A DNA stretch of 64,000 nucleotides from Empedobacter stercoris (GCF_965137335.1 NZ_CBCRZD010000010.1); one strand, 5' to 3'; counted from the first letter of the stretch, positions 52,866 through 62,829 are shown. Notes: generated by a model from the letters alone, not told the origin. Made by a program: numbers and translations.

Positions 52866-52868
52866 GTT

Positions 52869-52899
52869 AAAAAAGTCAGGTAAGTTACCTGACTTTTTT
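52869..52899. terminator. Strong bidirectional terminator
   Basis: AAAAAAGTCAGGTAA and its complement meet almost without spacer; the inner bases form the loop. Lies between the convergent porin operon and MBL gene. Confidence 0.9.
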
Positions 52900-52900
52900 A

Positions 52901-53632
52901 TTAAAATTTATTTGTAGTTGTCCGTTTTCCATGATAGAAAAGAATCGTCCAATGTTCTTTCTTAGCTTCAACTTCCCAACGCAAACGATCTTCCATTGCT
53001 TTTATACCATCAATATCATTTTTGAAAGCTGCATGATATCTAAGATAATTTAATTGAGGTAAATTATCAGCTCCATAAAAAACAGTTTCATCATTTTCTT
53101 TAATCCAGAAAACTTGTTGAAAAGGAACATGTCCACCTGTGAGTTCAAATTCAACTTGATTTGATATTTGACCTTGATTTTCATTCATCCAAATAATGTT
53201 CTTGAATGATTTTAGTTTTTCTAAACGTTCGTAATTATACGAATTATTTGTTTGAGCAATTGCGTAATCATATTCACGTTGTTGAATGTAAATAAGAGCA
53301 TTCGGAAAATTACATACAAATTGTTCACCAACCCAATTTCCTAATCCATTTGCATGGTCTTTATGCAGGTGTGAAATCAATACTTTTGTAATTTGATTGG
53401 GCTCAATATGATGTTCGCGCAACTTCCTAAGTACAATAGGTTCGCAATCTATTTCTCCTCCAAAACCTGTATCAATCAAAATATTATCGTCTGCAACCTG
53501 AACCAAAAAAGGACGAACGTTTAAATAATAACCACTTTCTGGTTTGCCCTCGATTATATCTTGACTTTTAAATTGAAATTCCTTATTTTCATCTACATGA
53601 TAAACTCCTTCAAATAGTGGAATAACTTTCAT
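52901..53632 (-). CDS. MBL-fold metallo-hydrolase
   Basis: A 243-aa metallo-beta-lactamase-fold protein with the metal motif SHLHKDHANGLG (about 88-99), another His in GGHVPFQQ and Asp in YGADNLP. Members cover lactonases, glyoxalases and many unknowns; the HLHKDH form with a following GLG occurs in quorum-lactonase-like and generic hydrolases. No export signal. Single gene with a consensus -7 element. Substrate cannot be inferred. Confidence 0.87.
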   Translation of the reverse strand: MKVIPLFEGVYHVDENKEFQFKSQDIIEGKPESGYYLNVRPFLVQVADDNILIDTGFGGEIDCEPIVLRKLREHHIEPNQITKVLISHLHKDHANGLGNWVGEQFVCNFPNALIYIQQREYDYAIAQTNNSYNYERLEKLKSFKNIIWMNENQGQISNQVEFELTGGHVPFQQVFWIKENDETVFYGADNLPQLNYLRYHAAFKNDIDGIKAMEDRLRWEVEAKKEHWTILFYHGKRTTTNKF

Positions 53633-53650
53633 TTTTTTTTAAACTTTTTA

Positions 53651-53658
53651 CAAAGGTA
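53651..53658 (-). promoter_or_regulatory. -7 promoter element of the MBL-fold gene
   Basis: TACCTTTG on the minus strand, 18 nt before the ATG. Confidence 0.6.
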
Positions 53659-53683
53659 TTTGTTTAAATTATCACCACAAAAA

Positions 53684-53706
53684 AAGGCTTCCAAAACGGA
53701 AGCCTT
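53684..53706 (-). terminator. Terminator of the S46 peptidase gene
   Basis: Stem AAGGCTTCC/GGAAGCCTT with loop AAAAC, followed on the minus strand by TTTTTT. Confidence 0.85.
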
Positions 53707-53727
53707 AAGCGATATGATTGTTGTAAT

Positions 53728-55890
53728 TTATTTTACAATTGTCATTTCATCAACAATATGTTTTGCTCCAGCAAATTTATCAACAACCCATAAAACATAA
53801 CGAATATCTACAGATATCGTACGTTGTAATTTAGGATCGAAGATAACATCACCAGCCATTGCTTCGATGTTTCCATCAAATGCAATACCGATTAATTCAC
53901 CTTTACCATTCATTACTGGAGAACCTGAGTTACCTCCTGTAATATCATTGTTTGATAAGAAATTTACGTGTAAGTATCCGTCTTTATCCGCATATTGTCC
54001 ATAATCTTTAGCTTTAGCCAAATCTAATAAACGTTGTGGATTTTCGAATTCCTCGTCACCAGGGATGTGTTTTGCAACTGTACCTTCTAAAGTTGTAAAG
54101 TAGTTAGATGCAACGTCTGGTTGACGTTTTGGATTTGTACTTTTTGGTAAATTTTGGATAGATCCGTACGTTAAACGTAACGTAGAGTTTGCATCAGGAT
54201 ATAAGATATTTCCGATTTTAGACTCACGTAAACCTTTTACCAATAAACGGAAGTTTTTAGAAAAAACATCGTTTAATTTCGCTTGCTCATCTGTTTGCTT
54301 AGAAGCTCTTTCTACTAAAGCGTTTGATAAAACATATAATGGATCTTTTTTCAATACTTCTACATCTGGAGAGATTAAGAAATTCTCAACTTGTTTTTGA
54401 TCAGCGAAGAAACTTCTTTCAACAGCATCGTTTACAAAAGCAGTAAAATTGTTGTTATTTTGTTTTGCTAAATCAGCAACATAAGGTGCTAATCCCGCTT
54501 CATTTGCTTTAGAAGCATAAAGATTTAATTGAGCAGCCAATAAATCTTTTTCTAAAGGCAAGTACATTTTTTCATAGTATGCATTGATCGCATTCTGAAT
54601 ACGAGGGCGCATCTCATTGCGTTTTGCATCATTTGCAGCCGCATAATTTTCTAACGCTTTACCGATAGAGTATGGTGCACTTGCTAAAGTAGAATAGCGT
54701 AATAAAATATTGATGTAATTGTTATGACGAGCATCTAAATTTGTTTTCGCATAATAATCATTCAAATTAGAAACAACATTACCATATTCAGCTTTGTTAG
54801 CTCCTTTTTGAGCCCATTTATTGAATTTTTCTTCTTCTTTTGTTTTTTTCGCAACTGTTCCATGAAGTTTTAATGCTTCAATCATACCATCACGGTTTTT
54901 CCAATAGTTCGCAACTCCAGCATATTTAGATGCATAATCAATATTAACTTTTTGATTTTGATCCATATATTTTTTCATTTGATCCATTGTTACTTTTGAA
55001 GCTTCTACCCATGCAGGATAAGCGAACTCAACATTTTGAGCGACACCTTGCGCTGGCATCCAGCGATTTGTACGACCTGGATAACCTAAAATCATAGCAA
55101 AGTCATCTTGTTGGTATCCTTTTAAAGAAACAGGTAAATGATGTTTTGGTTGTAATGGAACATTGTTTGTTGAATAAGCTGCAGGATTACCATCTTTATC
55201 TGCGTAAACACGGAACATAGCAAAATCTCCTGTATGACGAGGCCATTCCCAGTTGTCTGTGTCTCCACCAAATTTACCAATAGAACTTGGAGGTGTTCCT
55301 ACTAAACGTACATCTTCATAATCTTGGTAAACAAAGTAGTAATACTCATTTCCTTGAAAGAAAGAACGTACAGAAACAACATATTTTCCATTTTCGCTGT
55401 TTTCTTTTTCAATTTTAGCAATCTCTTGGTTAATCGCTTTTTCACGATTTAACTCAGACATTTTATCGTTCACAACACCTAAAATACGTTTAGAAACATC
55501 ATCCATACGAACGAAAAAACGTACTTTTAAGTTTTTTGGTTTTAACTCAGCAGCTTTATCCTTAGCCCAAAAACCATCTTTTAAATAATCGTGTTCAGGA
55601 GCAGATAATTCAGCAATTGCACCATAACCACAATGGTGGTTTGTCAAAACTAAACCTTGACCAGATACCATTTCAGCAGTACATCCACCACCAAATTGAA
55701 CAATAGCATCTTTTAAAGAGTTGTTGTTGATACTATAGATTTCTTCTGAAGTTAATTGTAACCCTTGTTTTTGCATATCACGGTGATTCAGACGTTCGAT
55801 GAACATCAAAAACCACATTCCTTCGTCAGCTTTCACTTTAAAAGGAAAAAGCATAACCACTAAGAGAGTGGATAATAAAAATTTTTTCAT
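53728..55890 (-). CDS. S46-family dipeptidyl peptidase, DPP7 type
   Basis: A 720-aa periplasmic serine peptidase that releases dipeptides from peptide N-termini. Signal peptide 1-21. The chymotrypsin-like triad is H86 (LTNHHCGYG), D222 (RHTGDF) and S655 (GGNSGSP), with a large helical insert between. The residue that sets specificity in this family is Gly673 (IAFDGN): Gly marks DPP7, with hydrophobic P1 preference, while DPP11 has Arg there and prefers Asp/Glu. The numbering matches that of characterised DPP7/DPP11. It lies near PepD, M28 and amino-acid permease genes. Single gene with its own terminator. Confidence 0.93.
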   Translation of the reverse strand: MKKFLLSTLLVVMLFPFKVKADEGMWFLMFIERLNHRDMQKQGLQLTSEEIYSINNNSLKDAIVQFGGGCTAEMVSGQGLVLTNHHCGYGAIAELSAPEHDYLKDGFWAKDKAAELKPKNLKVRFFVRMDDVSKRILGVVNDKMSELNREKAINQEIAKIEKENSENGKYVVSVRSFFQGNEYYYFVYQDYEDVRLVGTPPSSIGKFGGDTDNWEWPRHTGDFAMFRVYADKDGNPAAYSTNNVPLQPKHHLPVSLKGYQQDDFAMILGYPGRTNRWMPAQGVAQNVEFAYPAWVEASKVTMDQMKKYMDQNQKVNIDYASKYAGVANYWKNRDGMIEALKLHGTVAKKTKEEEKFNKWAQKGANKAEYGNVVSNLNDYYAKTNLDARHNNYINILLRYSTLASAPYSIGKALENYAAANDAKRNEMRPRIQNAINAYYEKMYLPLEKDLLAAQLNLYASKANEAGLAPYVADLAKQNNNNFTAFVNDAVERSFFADQKQVENFLISPDVEVLKKDPLYVLSNALVERASKQTDEQAKLNDVFSKNFRLLVKGLRESKIGNILYPDANSTLRLTYGSIQNLPKSTNPKRQPDVASNYFTTLEGTVAKHIPGDEEFENPQRLLDLAKAKDYGQYADKDGYLHVNFLSNNDITGGNSGSPVMNGKGELIGIAFDGNIEAMAGDVIFDPKLQRTISVDIRYVLWVVDKFAGAKHIVDEMTIVK

Positions 55891-56025
55891 TATTTGTTAG
55901 TCTTCAATTTTACGAAATGCTAAAATAATTGATTATCTGTAGTTGTCCTAATCTTTGTTAATTTAATCATCTTTTATTGTGGTTTTTTGAATAAATAATA
56001 GATTAATTAATTATATAGGTAATAA

Positions 56026-56049
56026 AAAAGCCACTGTAAAGTGGCTTTT
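56026..56049 (-). terminator. Terminator of pepD
   Basis: Stem AAAAGCCACT/AGTGGCTTTT with a 4-nt loop, followed on the minus strand by TTTT. Confidence 0.85.
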
Positions 56050-56070
56050 GATCTATTTTAATACCTTAAA

Positions 56071-57561
56071 CTAAATGTTTTTTGAATTTGCACAGCTGTA
56101 ATCAACTGGACCATCATTTGGAATTTCTTTTAAAATCTCCAATAAATACTTCCAGAATTTTTGAACTGATACGATTTCAACTCTTTCATCAGGTGAATGT
56201 GCTCCCGAAATATTTGGACCAAATGAAATCATATCCAAACCAGGATAATTTGTACCAATAATCCCACATTCTAATCCAGCATGACATGCCACAACTTTTG
56301 GTTCTTCACCATTTTGTTTGATATAAATTTCTTTTAAAACTTCTAAAATTTCTGAATGAGTATTGGCTTTCCAACCAGGATATGAGCCAGAAAAATTGAC
56401 ATCAAAACCTCCTAATTCGAATCCAGCTTTTAAGGTTTGAGCCAATGCTTCTTTACCTGATTCTACAGAAGAACGAGTTAAACATAAAATACGAATATTA
56501 CCCTCGATAATTTCTACGCGTGCAACATTATTAGATGTTTCGACTAAACCTTCAACGTCTGGACTCATTCTGTAAACACCATTGAAAGCAGCCATCACAG
56601 TTTGGATAAAAACTTTAGATTCTTGCGCTGACATTGCAGAAGTAGTATCAGTAGACTCTAAGGTAATCACCATTTTAGGCTCTTTTGTTTCGTATTCTTC
56701 GATGATTTCGGCTCTTAAAGTTTCGTATGCAGCCTTGAAAGCATCTACTTTGTCTGTAGGAATTACAATTGTCGCCCATGATTCGCGAGGAATAGCGTTA
56801 CGTAAACTTCCACCTTCCATATGCGCAATTTGTAAACCAAACTCGGTTCCAGCATTTAACAAACGAGCAATTAATTTGTTCGAATTTCCTAAACCTTCGT
56901 GAATTTGCATTCCAGAGTGACCTCCGTTCAAACCTTTTAAAGTTAAAGTAAAAGCGGTTCCGTTTGCTGTTTCAGCAGTATATGATTTTGTAGCGGTTAT
57001 ATCAACTCCACCAGCACAACCAATGTCTAATTCATCATCTTCTTCTGTATCTAAATTCAACAAAATTTTACCAGATAAAAAACCAGCTTTCAATCCTAAA
57101 GCACCTGTCATGCCCGTTTCTTCGTCAATTGTAAAGAATGCTTCAATAGCTGGATGAGGAATATCTTTCGATTCTAAAATAGACATAATTGTTGCAACTC
57201 CAATTCCATTATCTGCACCTAAAGTTGTACCGTTTGCCGTTACAAACTTCTCGTCTTCAATGTACATTTCGATTCCTTGTGTGTCGAAATCAAATTCTAC
57301 ATCGTTATTTTTTTGACAAACCATATCCAAGTGCGATTGCATCACAACTGTTTTACGGTCTTCCATTCCTGGATAAGCTGCTTTTTTGATTAAAACATTT
57401 CCTACTTCGTCCGTTTCGACAGGTAAACCTAAATCTTCACCAAATTTGATGATGAACTGACGTACTTTTTCTTCTTTTTTAGAAGGTCTTGGAACTGAGT
57501 TCAATGCTGAGAAGTTTTTCCAGATTGCTTTTGGTTCCAAATTAAGAATATCGTTATTCAT
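56071..57561 (-). CDS. pepD: Aminoacyl-histidine dipeptidase (M20C)
   Basis: A 496-aa cytosolic di-zinc dipeptidase of the PepD type, cleaving Xaa-His and other dipeptides. Metal and catalytic motifs are MQSHLDMVCQ (His, Asp), LGADNGIG (bridging Asp), DEETGM (catalytic Glu), NLDTEEDD, and a last His in SGAHSPDE. The inserted lid or dimerisation domain is between about 185 and 375. No signal peptide. It would process dipeptides made by the S46 enzyme after uptake. It has its own -7 element and a terminator. Confidence 0.94.
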   Translation of the reverse strand: MNNDILNLEPKAIWKNFSALNSVPRPSKKEEKVRQFIIKFGEDLGLPVETDEVGNVLIKKAAYPGMEDRKTVVMQSHLDMVCQKNNDVEFDFDTQGIEMYIEDEKFVTANGTTLGADNGIGVATIMSILESKDIPHPAIEAFFTIDEETGMTGALGLKAGFLSGKILLNLDTEEDDELDIGCAGGVDITATKSYTAETANGTAFTLTLKGLNGGHSGMQIHEGLGNSNKLIARLLNAGTEFGLQIAHMEGGSLRNAIPRESWATIVIPTDKVDAFKAAYETLRAEIIEEYETKEPKMVITLESTDTTSAMSAQESKVFIQTVMAAFNGVYRMSPDVEGLVETSNNVARVEIIEGNIRILCLTRSSVESGKEALAQTLKAGFELGGFDVNFSGSYPGWKANTHSEILEVLKEIYIKQNGEEPKVVACHAGLECGIIGTNYPGLDMISFGPNISGAHSPDERVEIVSVQKFWKYLLEILKEIPNDGPVDYSCANSKNI

Positions 57562-57583
57562 TGTTCGTTTTTTTATTGTTCTC

Positions 57584-57591
57584 CAAAGTTA
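57584..57591 (-). promoter_or_regulatory. -7 promoter element of pepD
   Basis: TAACTTTG on the minus strand, 22 nt before the ATG. Confidence 0.6.
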
Positions 57592-57803
57592 CGGAATTGA
57601 GACAATATAGTTTTATGAAAGAAGTTTTAAATTTATTTTATAAAGTTAACGTTGCATCAATCATTCATTTTATACTATTTTTTATAATGGTCAGAAACTT
57701 GATTTGATTAGTAAAAACACTAAAATAAAAGTATAACAAAGGCAAGTTTATAACTATTGGTAAGTAGGGCGCAAATAAGTTTTGCCTTGCTGTTACAAAA
57801 CAA

Positions 57804-57833
57804 GAAGCTTCTCATTACACAACGAGAAGCTTC
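57804..57833 (-). terminator. Hairpin downstream of the M28 lipoprotein gene
   Basis: A perfect 10-bp stem (GAAGCTTCTC/GAGAAGCTTC) with a 10-nt loop, 26 nt past the stop, with a modest U-tract on the minus strand. Confidence 0.75.
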
Positions 57834-57859
57834 CTTTATTATTATATAATAGTTTTTAA

Positions 57860-58885
57860 TTATCTTGTCGAAGGCATTGGCGATTCTTTGTCTACAACTG
57901 GTCTATTTTCAGCATTTGCTAAAATCCAAATTGTATTGAACGCTAATTTTGTGCGACGCGTCAACAAATCATATTCAATTTTATCTGGTGTATCGCCTGG
58001 TTTGTGGTAATCATCGTGTACTCCATTAAAAAAGAATACAGACGGTATGTTATGTTTTGCAAAATTATAATGGTCAGAACGATAATAGAAACGATTTGGA
58101 TCGTCTGGTGTATTGTAGCGCATATCCAAATTAATTCCTAAACCTTCGTTTGCTGCTAAAACAGCTTTGTGCAAATCTGAAGATAGCATTTCAGAACCAA
58201 TTACATACACAAAATCTCTTGTTTTCTCATTGTGCTCATAATCTACACGACCAATCATATCAATATTAACATTTGCAATTGTGTTTTCTAAAGGAAAAAT
58301 TGGGTGATCTGAATAATATTTAGAACCTAACAATCCTTTTTCTTCACCTGAAACATGCAACAAAAGAACCGAACGTTTTGGACGAATTCCTTTCTTCTCA
58401 GCTTCGCGGAAAATACGACCAATTTCCATCACAGCAACAGTTCCAGAACCATTATCATCAGCACCAGGATATAATTTTCCATCTTTAATTCCGTCGTGAT
58501 CATAATGTGCAGAAATAACAACGATTTCTTCTGGCTTTTCAGCTCCTTCGATGAATCCCATTACATTACGCATTTGACCTTTTACACGATTAAAAGTTCC
58601 AGCAGGAATAATTTGGAAATAATTATTATTTGGACCATTAATTCCTAATTCTTTGTAATAATTCGAAATATAATTCCCCGCTTTTATTTCTCCTTCAGTT
58701 CCTGCATTTCTACCTTCCATATCAGAAGCAGCAATGATGTATAACTGTTTTTTTAGTTCGGCTTCAGAAACTTTATCTGTATATTTTACCAGACTTTTTT
58801 GGTATTTCTCTTGTGAAATTGGTTTTGTAGAATCACAACTTACTAACGTCGCCGCTATAGCAATTGCAAATAAAAATTGTTTCAT
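57860..58885 (-). CDS. M28-family metallopeptidase, lipoprotein
   Basis: A 341-aa exported di-zinc aminopeptidase. The signal peptide ends TLVSC, a good lipobox with C17. Zinc ligands are H127 (SAHYDH), D143 (GADDNGSG), E181/E182 (SGEEKG), D209 (NIDMIG) and H294 (DDYHKPGDTP). It has no PA domain, unlike the 520-aa M28 protein at 0.3-1.9 kb. The ATG at 58885 gives the lipoprotein signal; one 39 nt upstream does not. It is divergent from an amino-acid permease with 140 nt between, which fits a shared peptide-use role. Confidence 0.92.
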   Translation of the reverse strand: MKQFLFAIAIAATLVSCDSTKPISQEKYQKSLVKYTDKVSEAELKKQLYIIAASDMEGRNAGTEGEIKAGNYISNYYKELGINGPNNNYFQIIPAGTFNRVKGQMRNVMGFIEGAEKPEEIVVISAHYDHDGIKDGKLYPGADDNGSGTVAVMEIGRIFREAEKKGIRPKRSVLLLHVSGEEKGLLGSKYYSDHPIFPLENTIANVNIDMIGRVDYEHNEKTRDFVYVIGSEMLSSDLHKAVLAANEGLGINLDMRYNTPDDPNRFYYRSDHYNFAKHNIPSVFFFNGVHDDYHKPGDTPDKIEYDLLTRRTKLAFNTIWILANAENRPVVDKESPMPSTR

Positions 58886-58999
58886 GTAAATTTTTTGAAT
58901 TAAATTTAAAATTAATCTAACCAAGCAGAATAAAAAAGAAAATCTGAATAAAAAACCAATATTTATACGGATTCTATCCTCTTTTGGGTTTGTCTTTTT

Positions 59000-59007
59000 T
59001 ATATTTG
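59000..59007 (+). promoter_or_regulatory. -7 promoter element of the amino-acid permease gene
   Basis: TATATTTG fits TAnnTTTG, 18 nt before the ATG. Confidence 0.6.
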
Positions 59008-59025
59008 CCCGTTTTTAAATAAATT

Positions 59026-60933
59026 ATGTCACAATTATTCAGAAAAAAATCTGTAGAATCTATTTTAGCAGAATCAGCGAAGAATACTGCTACAATGAAA
59101 AGAACCTTAGGTGTTCGAGATTTAACAGGTTTTGGTATCGCCGCAATTGTTGGAGCTGGTATTTTTAGTACCATTGGTCGAGCAAGCTACGAAGGCGGTC
59201 CAGCAGTTATCTTCTTATTTATATTTACGGCTATTGCATGTGGTTTTACTGCTTTTGCCTATGCCGAATTTGCTTCATTAGTTCCAGTTTCTGGAAGTGC
59301 TTACACATATAGCTATGTTGCGTTTGGTGAGTTGTTTGCTTGGGTAATTGGTTGGGCATTGATTATGGAATATGCAATCGGAAATATTGTACTCGCCATC
59401 TCGTGGAGTGATTATTTTACCACCTTGCTCTCCGGATTGGGAATACATTTACCTGAATGGATGACAATGGACTACTTTACAGCAAAAGAAGGTTTTGAAT
59501 TTGTTTCGAATGAATTGGCAAAAGGTAAAACTTTAGAAGGGATAGCAAATTCAGCTTATGCGCAAGAAATTCCAAAATACTTAGCATTTAAAGATGCTCC
59601 TTATTTAGGATTTAACATGGTAGTGGATATTCCTGCATTAGTTATCACTTTTTTGATTACTGCCTTGGTCTATCGTGGAATTAACGAATCTCGGAAAGCA
59701 AGTAATGCAATGGTTGTTTTAAAATTAGCTGTTGTCTTATTAGTGATTGTTGTTGGAGCTTTTTATGTGAATCCAGATAATTGGGATCCATTTGCGCCAA
59801 ATGGAATAGGAGGTGTTTTAGCTGGCGTTTCATCTGTTTTCTATGCCTATATTGGGTTTGATGCGATTAGTACGACTGCGGAAGAGTGTAAAAATCCGAA
59901 ACGAGATTTACCTCGTGGTATTTTTGCTTCAATCATTATTTGTACCATTTTATATGTGTTAATCGCCTTGGTGATTACAGGAATGGTGCATTATTCTGAA
60001 TTAAATGTTGGTGATCCATTAGCTTATGTTTTTGATAAAATTAAAGACTTAAAATGGCTCGCCGGAATTATTGCTTTTTCAGCTGTGGTAGCAATGGCGA
60101 GTGTGTTTATCGTATTTCAAATTGGACAACCACGTATTTGGATGACAATGTCCAGAGATGGTTTATTACCAAAGAAATTTTCTACCATTCACCCAAAATT
60201 TAAAACACCATCTTTTGCAACAATTTTCACAGGATTTGTAGTTGGTGTTCCAATTTTGTTTACAGATTTAGAGTTGGTTGTAGACGCCTGTTCGATCGGA
60301 ACTTTATTTGCTTTTGTTTTAGTTTGTGCTGCTGTTTTAAAGATGGATGCAGATCCAAATGCAATAAGAGGTAATTTTAAAACTCCTTTTATAGATGCTA
60401 AATTTGTTATGCCAATTGTCACGGCCGTGATTGTATTTTTATGCGCAACGACATTCAAGGAAGATACAGTTAGTTTCTTTACAAATGAACCACAAGTTAT
60501 GCCTATTGAGCAATTTGTTGGTTCGTTAACACCAAAGGAATTAAAAGATTCTTATTCAACAATTAATAGTTTGACTGGAGATGATATAGAATATTTGGAT
60601 GATTATTTAGCGAGTTTATCAGCAGAACAATACAAATCTACAATTGAAAAATTACCTGTTTACGAAGAAAAGAAAATGGAGAAAGGTTGGGATGTTTTTA
60701 AACACAAAATTCCAATGGTGATTTTCTTATTCATTTATGTTTTTATGGTCATCCGAACGTTTTTCAAAAGAACTTCTATCATTCCATTAGCAGGTATGTT
60801 GTGTTGTTTTTATATGATGGCGCAGTTAGGGTTAAAAAACTGGATGATTTTCTTGGTGTGGATTGCAATAGGTTTAACCATTTATTTTACTTACGGTTAT
60901 AAACATAGTAAGTTGAGAAACCAGAAATCATAA
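59026..60933 (+). CDS. APC-family amino-acid permease with an extra loop domain
   Basis: A 635-aa transporter of the amino acid/polyamine/organocation superfamily, cationic-amino-acid type. The first helix carries GFGIAAIVGAGIFSTIGR (35-52), the substrate-site helix with the GAGIF core. About 12-14 helices are visible. Residues about 478-558 form a hydrophilic insert (FTNEPQVMPIEQFVGSLTP...) between the tenth to eleventh helices; typical APC proteins are about 100 residues shorter. Substrate is not assigned. Divergent from the M28 lipoprotein; single gene with a terminator. Confidence 0.9.
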   Translation: MSQLFRKKSVESILAESAKNTATMKRTLGVRDLTGFGIAAIVGAGIFSTIGRASYEGGPAVIFLFIFTAIACGFTAFAYAEFASLVPVSGSAYTYSYVAFGELFAWVIGWALIMEYAIGNIVLAISWSDYFTTLLSGLGIHLPEWMTMDYFTAKEGFEFVSNELAKGKTLEGIANSAYAQEIPKYLAFKDAPYLGFNMVVDIPALVITFLITALVYRGINESRKASNAMVVLKLAVVLLVIVVGAFYVNPDNWDPFAPNGIGGVLAGVSSVFYAYIGFDAISTTAEECKNPKRDLPRGIFASIIICTILYVLIALVITGMVHYSELNVGDPLAYVFDKIKDLKWLAGIIAFSAVVAMASVFIVFQIGQPRIWMTMSRDGLLPKKFSTIHPKFKTPSFATIFTGFVVGVPILFTDLELVVDACSIGTLFAFVLVCAAVLKMDADPNAIRGNFKTPFIDAKFVMPIVTAVIVFLCATTFKEDTVSFFTNEPQVMPIEQFVGSLTPKELKDSYSTINSLTGDDIEYLDDYLASLSAEQYKSTIEKLPVYEEKKMEKGWDVFKHKIPMVIFLFIYVFMVIRTFFKRTSIIPLAGMLCCFYMMAQLGLKNWMIFLVWIAIGLTIYFTYGYKHSKLRNQKS

Positions 60934-60939
60934 TTTGAT

Positions 60940-60967
60940 AAAAGCGATTCAAAATTGAATCGCTTTT
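60940..60967 (+). terminator. Terminator of the permease gene
   Basis: A 13-bp stem (AAAAGCGATTCAA/TTGAATCGCTTTT), then T. Confidence 0.9.
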
Positions 60968-61025
60968 TTATTGAATTTATTTGCTCAAAAAAGTTAGATA
61001 ACTTCTTTATTTCGACTCAAAACTT

Positions 61026-61033
61026 TACCTTTG
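61026..61033 (+). promoter_or_regulatory. -7 promoter element of aspS
   Basis: TACCTTTG, 20 nt before the ATG. Confidence 0.6.
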
Positions 61034-61053
61034 TTCAATAAATTTGACGACAA

Positions 61054-62811
61054 ATGTTTAGAACTCATACTTGTGGTGAATTAACACAAGCCAACATTAA
61101 TGAAAAAGTTACGTTAAGCGGTTGGGTATCAACTCTACGTGATAAAGGTTTTATGATGTGGATCGATTTACGTGACCGTTACGGAATCACTCAAATCATC
61201 TTAGACGAAGAACGTTCTTCAAAAGAATTATTTGAAACTGCTCGTCAGTTAGGACGCGAGTTCGTAATTCAAGTAACAGGAACAGTGATCGAAAGAGCTT
61301 CAAAAAATCCAAATATTCCAACAGGAAATATCGAAATTTTAGCAGAAAATATCACGATTTTAAATGAATCTGCATTACCTCCATTCACGATTGAAGATAA
61401 TACGGATGGTGGAGAAGATATTCGTATGAAATATCGTTATTTGGATATTCGTCGTAATCCAGTTAAAAATAAATTAATCTTCCGTTCTAAAGTTGCTCAG
61501 GAAGTTCGTAAATATTTAGATGCGCAAGATTTTGTTGAAGTTGAAACACCAGTTTTGATTAAATCTACACCAGAAGGTGCACGTGATTTTGTTGTACCAT
61601 CTCGTATGAATCCAGGTGAATTTTACGCATTGCCACAATCTCCTCAAACGTTCAAACAATTGTTAATGGTAGGAGGTTTAGATAAATATTTCCAAATTGT
61701 TAAATGTTTCCGTGACGAAGATTTACGTGCAGACCGTCAACCAGAATTTACTCAAATTGACTGTGAAATGTCATTCGTTGAGCAAGAAGATATTATGAAT
61801 GTTTTTGAAGGTTTAGCCAAACATTTATTACATACCTTCAAAGGTTTAGAATTTGGAGAATTTCCGCGTATGACATTTGCTGATGCAATGCGTCGTTATG
61901 GAAATGATAAACCTGATATCCGTTTCGGAATGGAATTCGGAGAAATTACTGATTTAGCAAAAGGTCATGATTTCAAAATCTTTGATGAGCAAGAATTAAT
62001 CGTTGGTATCGCTGCCGAAGGATGTAATTCTTATACACGTAAAGAGATTGATAAGTTAATCGAGTGGGTACAGCGTCCACAAGTTGGCGCAACTGGTTTA
62101 GTTTGGATACGTTATAATGAAGACGGAACATTCAAGTCTTCTGTTGATAAATTTTATTCGCAAGAAGATTTAGCGGCTTGGGCTGAACGAATGAATGCAA
62201 AACCAGGCGATTTAATGTTAGTGATGTCTGGAAATGCAAACAAAGTTCGTGCGCAATTATCTGCTTTACGTATGGAAATTGCTGAACGTTTAGGATTACG
62301 TAATCCAGATGTTTTTGCACCTTTATGGGTTGTCGATTTCCCTTTATTAGAATGGGATGAGGAATCTGAACGTTACCACGCCATGCATCACCCATTTACT
62401 TCTCCTAAACCAGAAGATCTGGATTTGATTGCTACTAATCCAGGAGAAGTGCGTGCAAATGCCTATGATTTAGTGCTAAATGGTAATGAAATTGGTGGAG
62501 GTTCTATCCGTATTTTTGATAAAGAAGTACAAGCAAGAATGTTCGAATTATTAGGATTTACACCTGAACAAGCAGAAGCTCAATTTGGATTCTTAATGAA
62601 TGCTTTCAAATATGGAGCGCCACCTCATGGAGGTTTAGCATTTGGATTTGACCGTTTTGTATCAATCTTAGATGGATCAGAAACAATTCGTGATTATATT
62701 GCGTTCCCGAAAAATAATTCAGGTCGTGATGTGATGATTGATGCACCATCTCCAATTGATCAAACTCAAATGGACGAATTAAATATCACATCTACTTTTA
62801 CACACAAGTAA
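61054..62811 (+). CDS. aspS: Aspartyl-tRNA synthetase
   Basis: A 585-aa class II synthetase that charges tRNA-Asp. It has the N-terminal anticodon-binding OB fold (1-105, RTHTCGEL... VTLSGWV), the catalytic domain with motif 2 (FRDEDLRADRQPEFTQID) and motif 3 (GGLAFGFDRFVSIL), and the bacterial GAD insert in between (about 290-420). Full length. It has its own promoter element and a strong terminator. No gatABC genes are near, so whether it also charges tRNA-Asn cannot be judged. Confidence 0.97.
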   Translation: MFRTHTCGELTQANINEKVTLSGWVSTLRDKGFMMWIDLRDRYGITQIILDEERSSKELFETARQLGREFVIQVTGTVIERASKNPNIPTGNIEILAENITILNESALPPFTIEDNTDGGEDIRMKYRYLDIRRNPVKNKLIFRSKVAQEVRKYLDAQDFVEVETPVLIKSTPEGARDFVVPSRMNPGEFYALPQSPQTFKQLLMVGGLDKYFQIVKCFRDEDLRADRQPEFTQIDCEMSFVEQEDIMNVFEGLAKHLLHTFKGLEFGEFPRMTFADAMRRYGNDKPDIRFGMEFGEITDLAKGHDFKIFDEQELIVGIAAEGCNSYTRKEIDKLIEWVQRPQVGATGLVWIRYNEDGTFKSSVDKFYSQEDLAAWAERMNAKPGDLMLVMSGNANKVRAQLSALRMEIAERLGLRNPDVFAPLWVVDFPLLEWDEESERYHAMHHPFTSPKPEDLDLIATNPGEVRANAYDLVLNGNEIGGGSIRIFDKEVQARMFELLGFTPEQAEAQFGFLMNAFKYGAPPHGGLAFGFDRFVSILDGSETIRDYIAFPKNNSGRDVMIDAPSPIDQTQMDELNITSTFTHK

Positions 62812-62829
62812 TTAGAGAATATTAGTATA

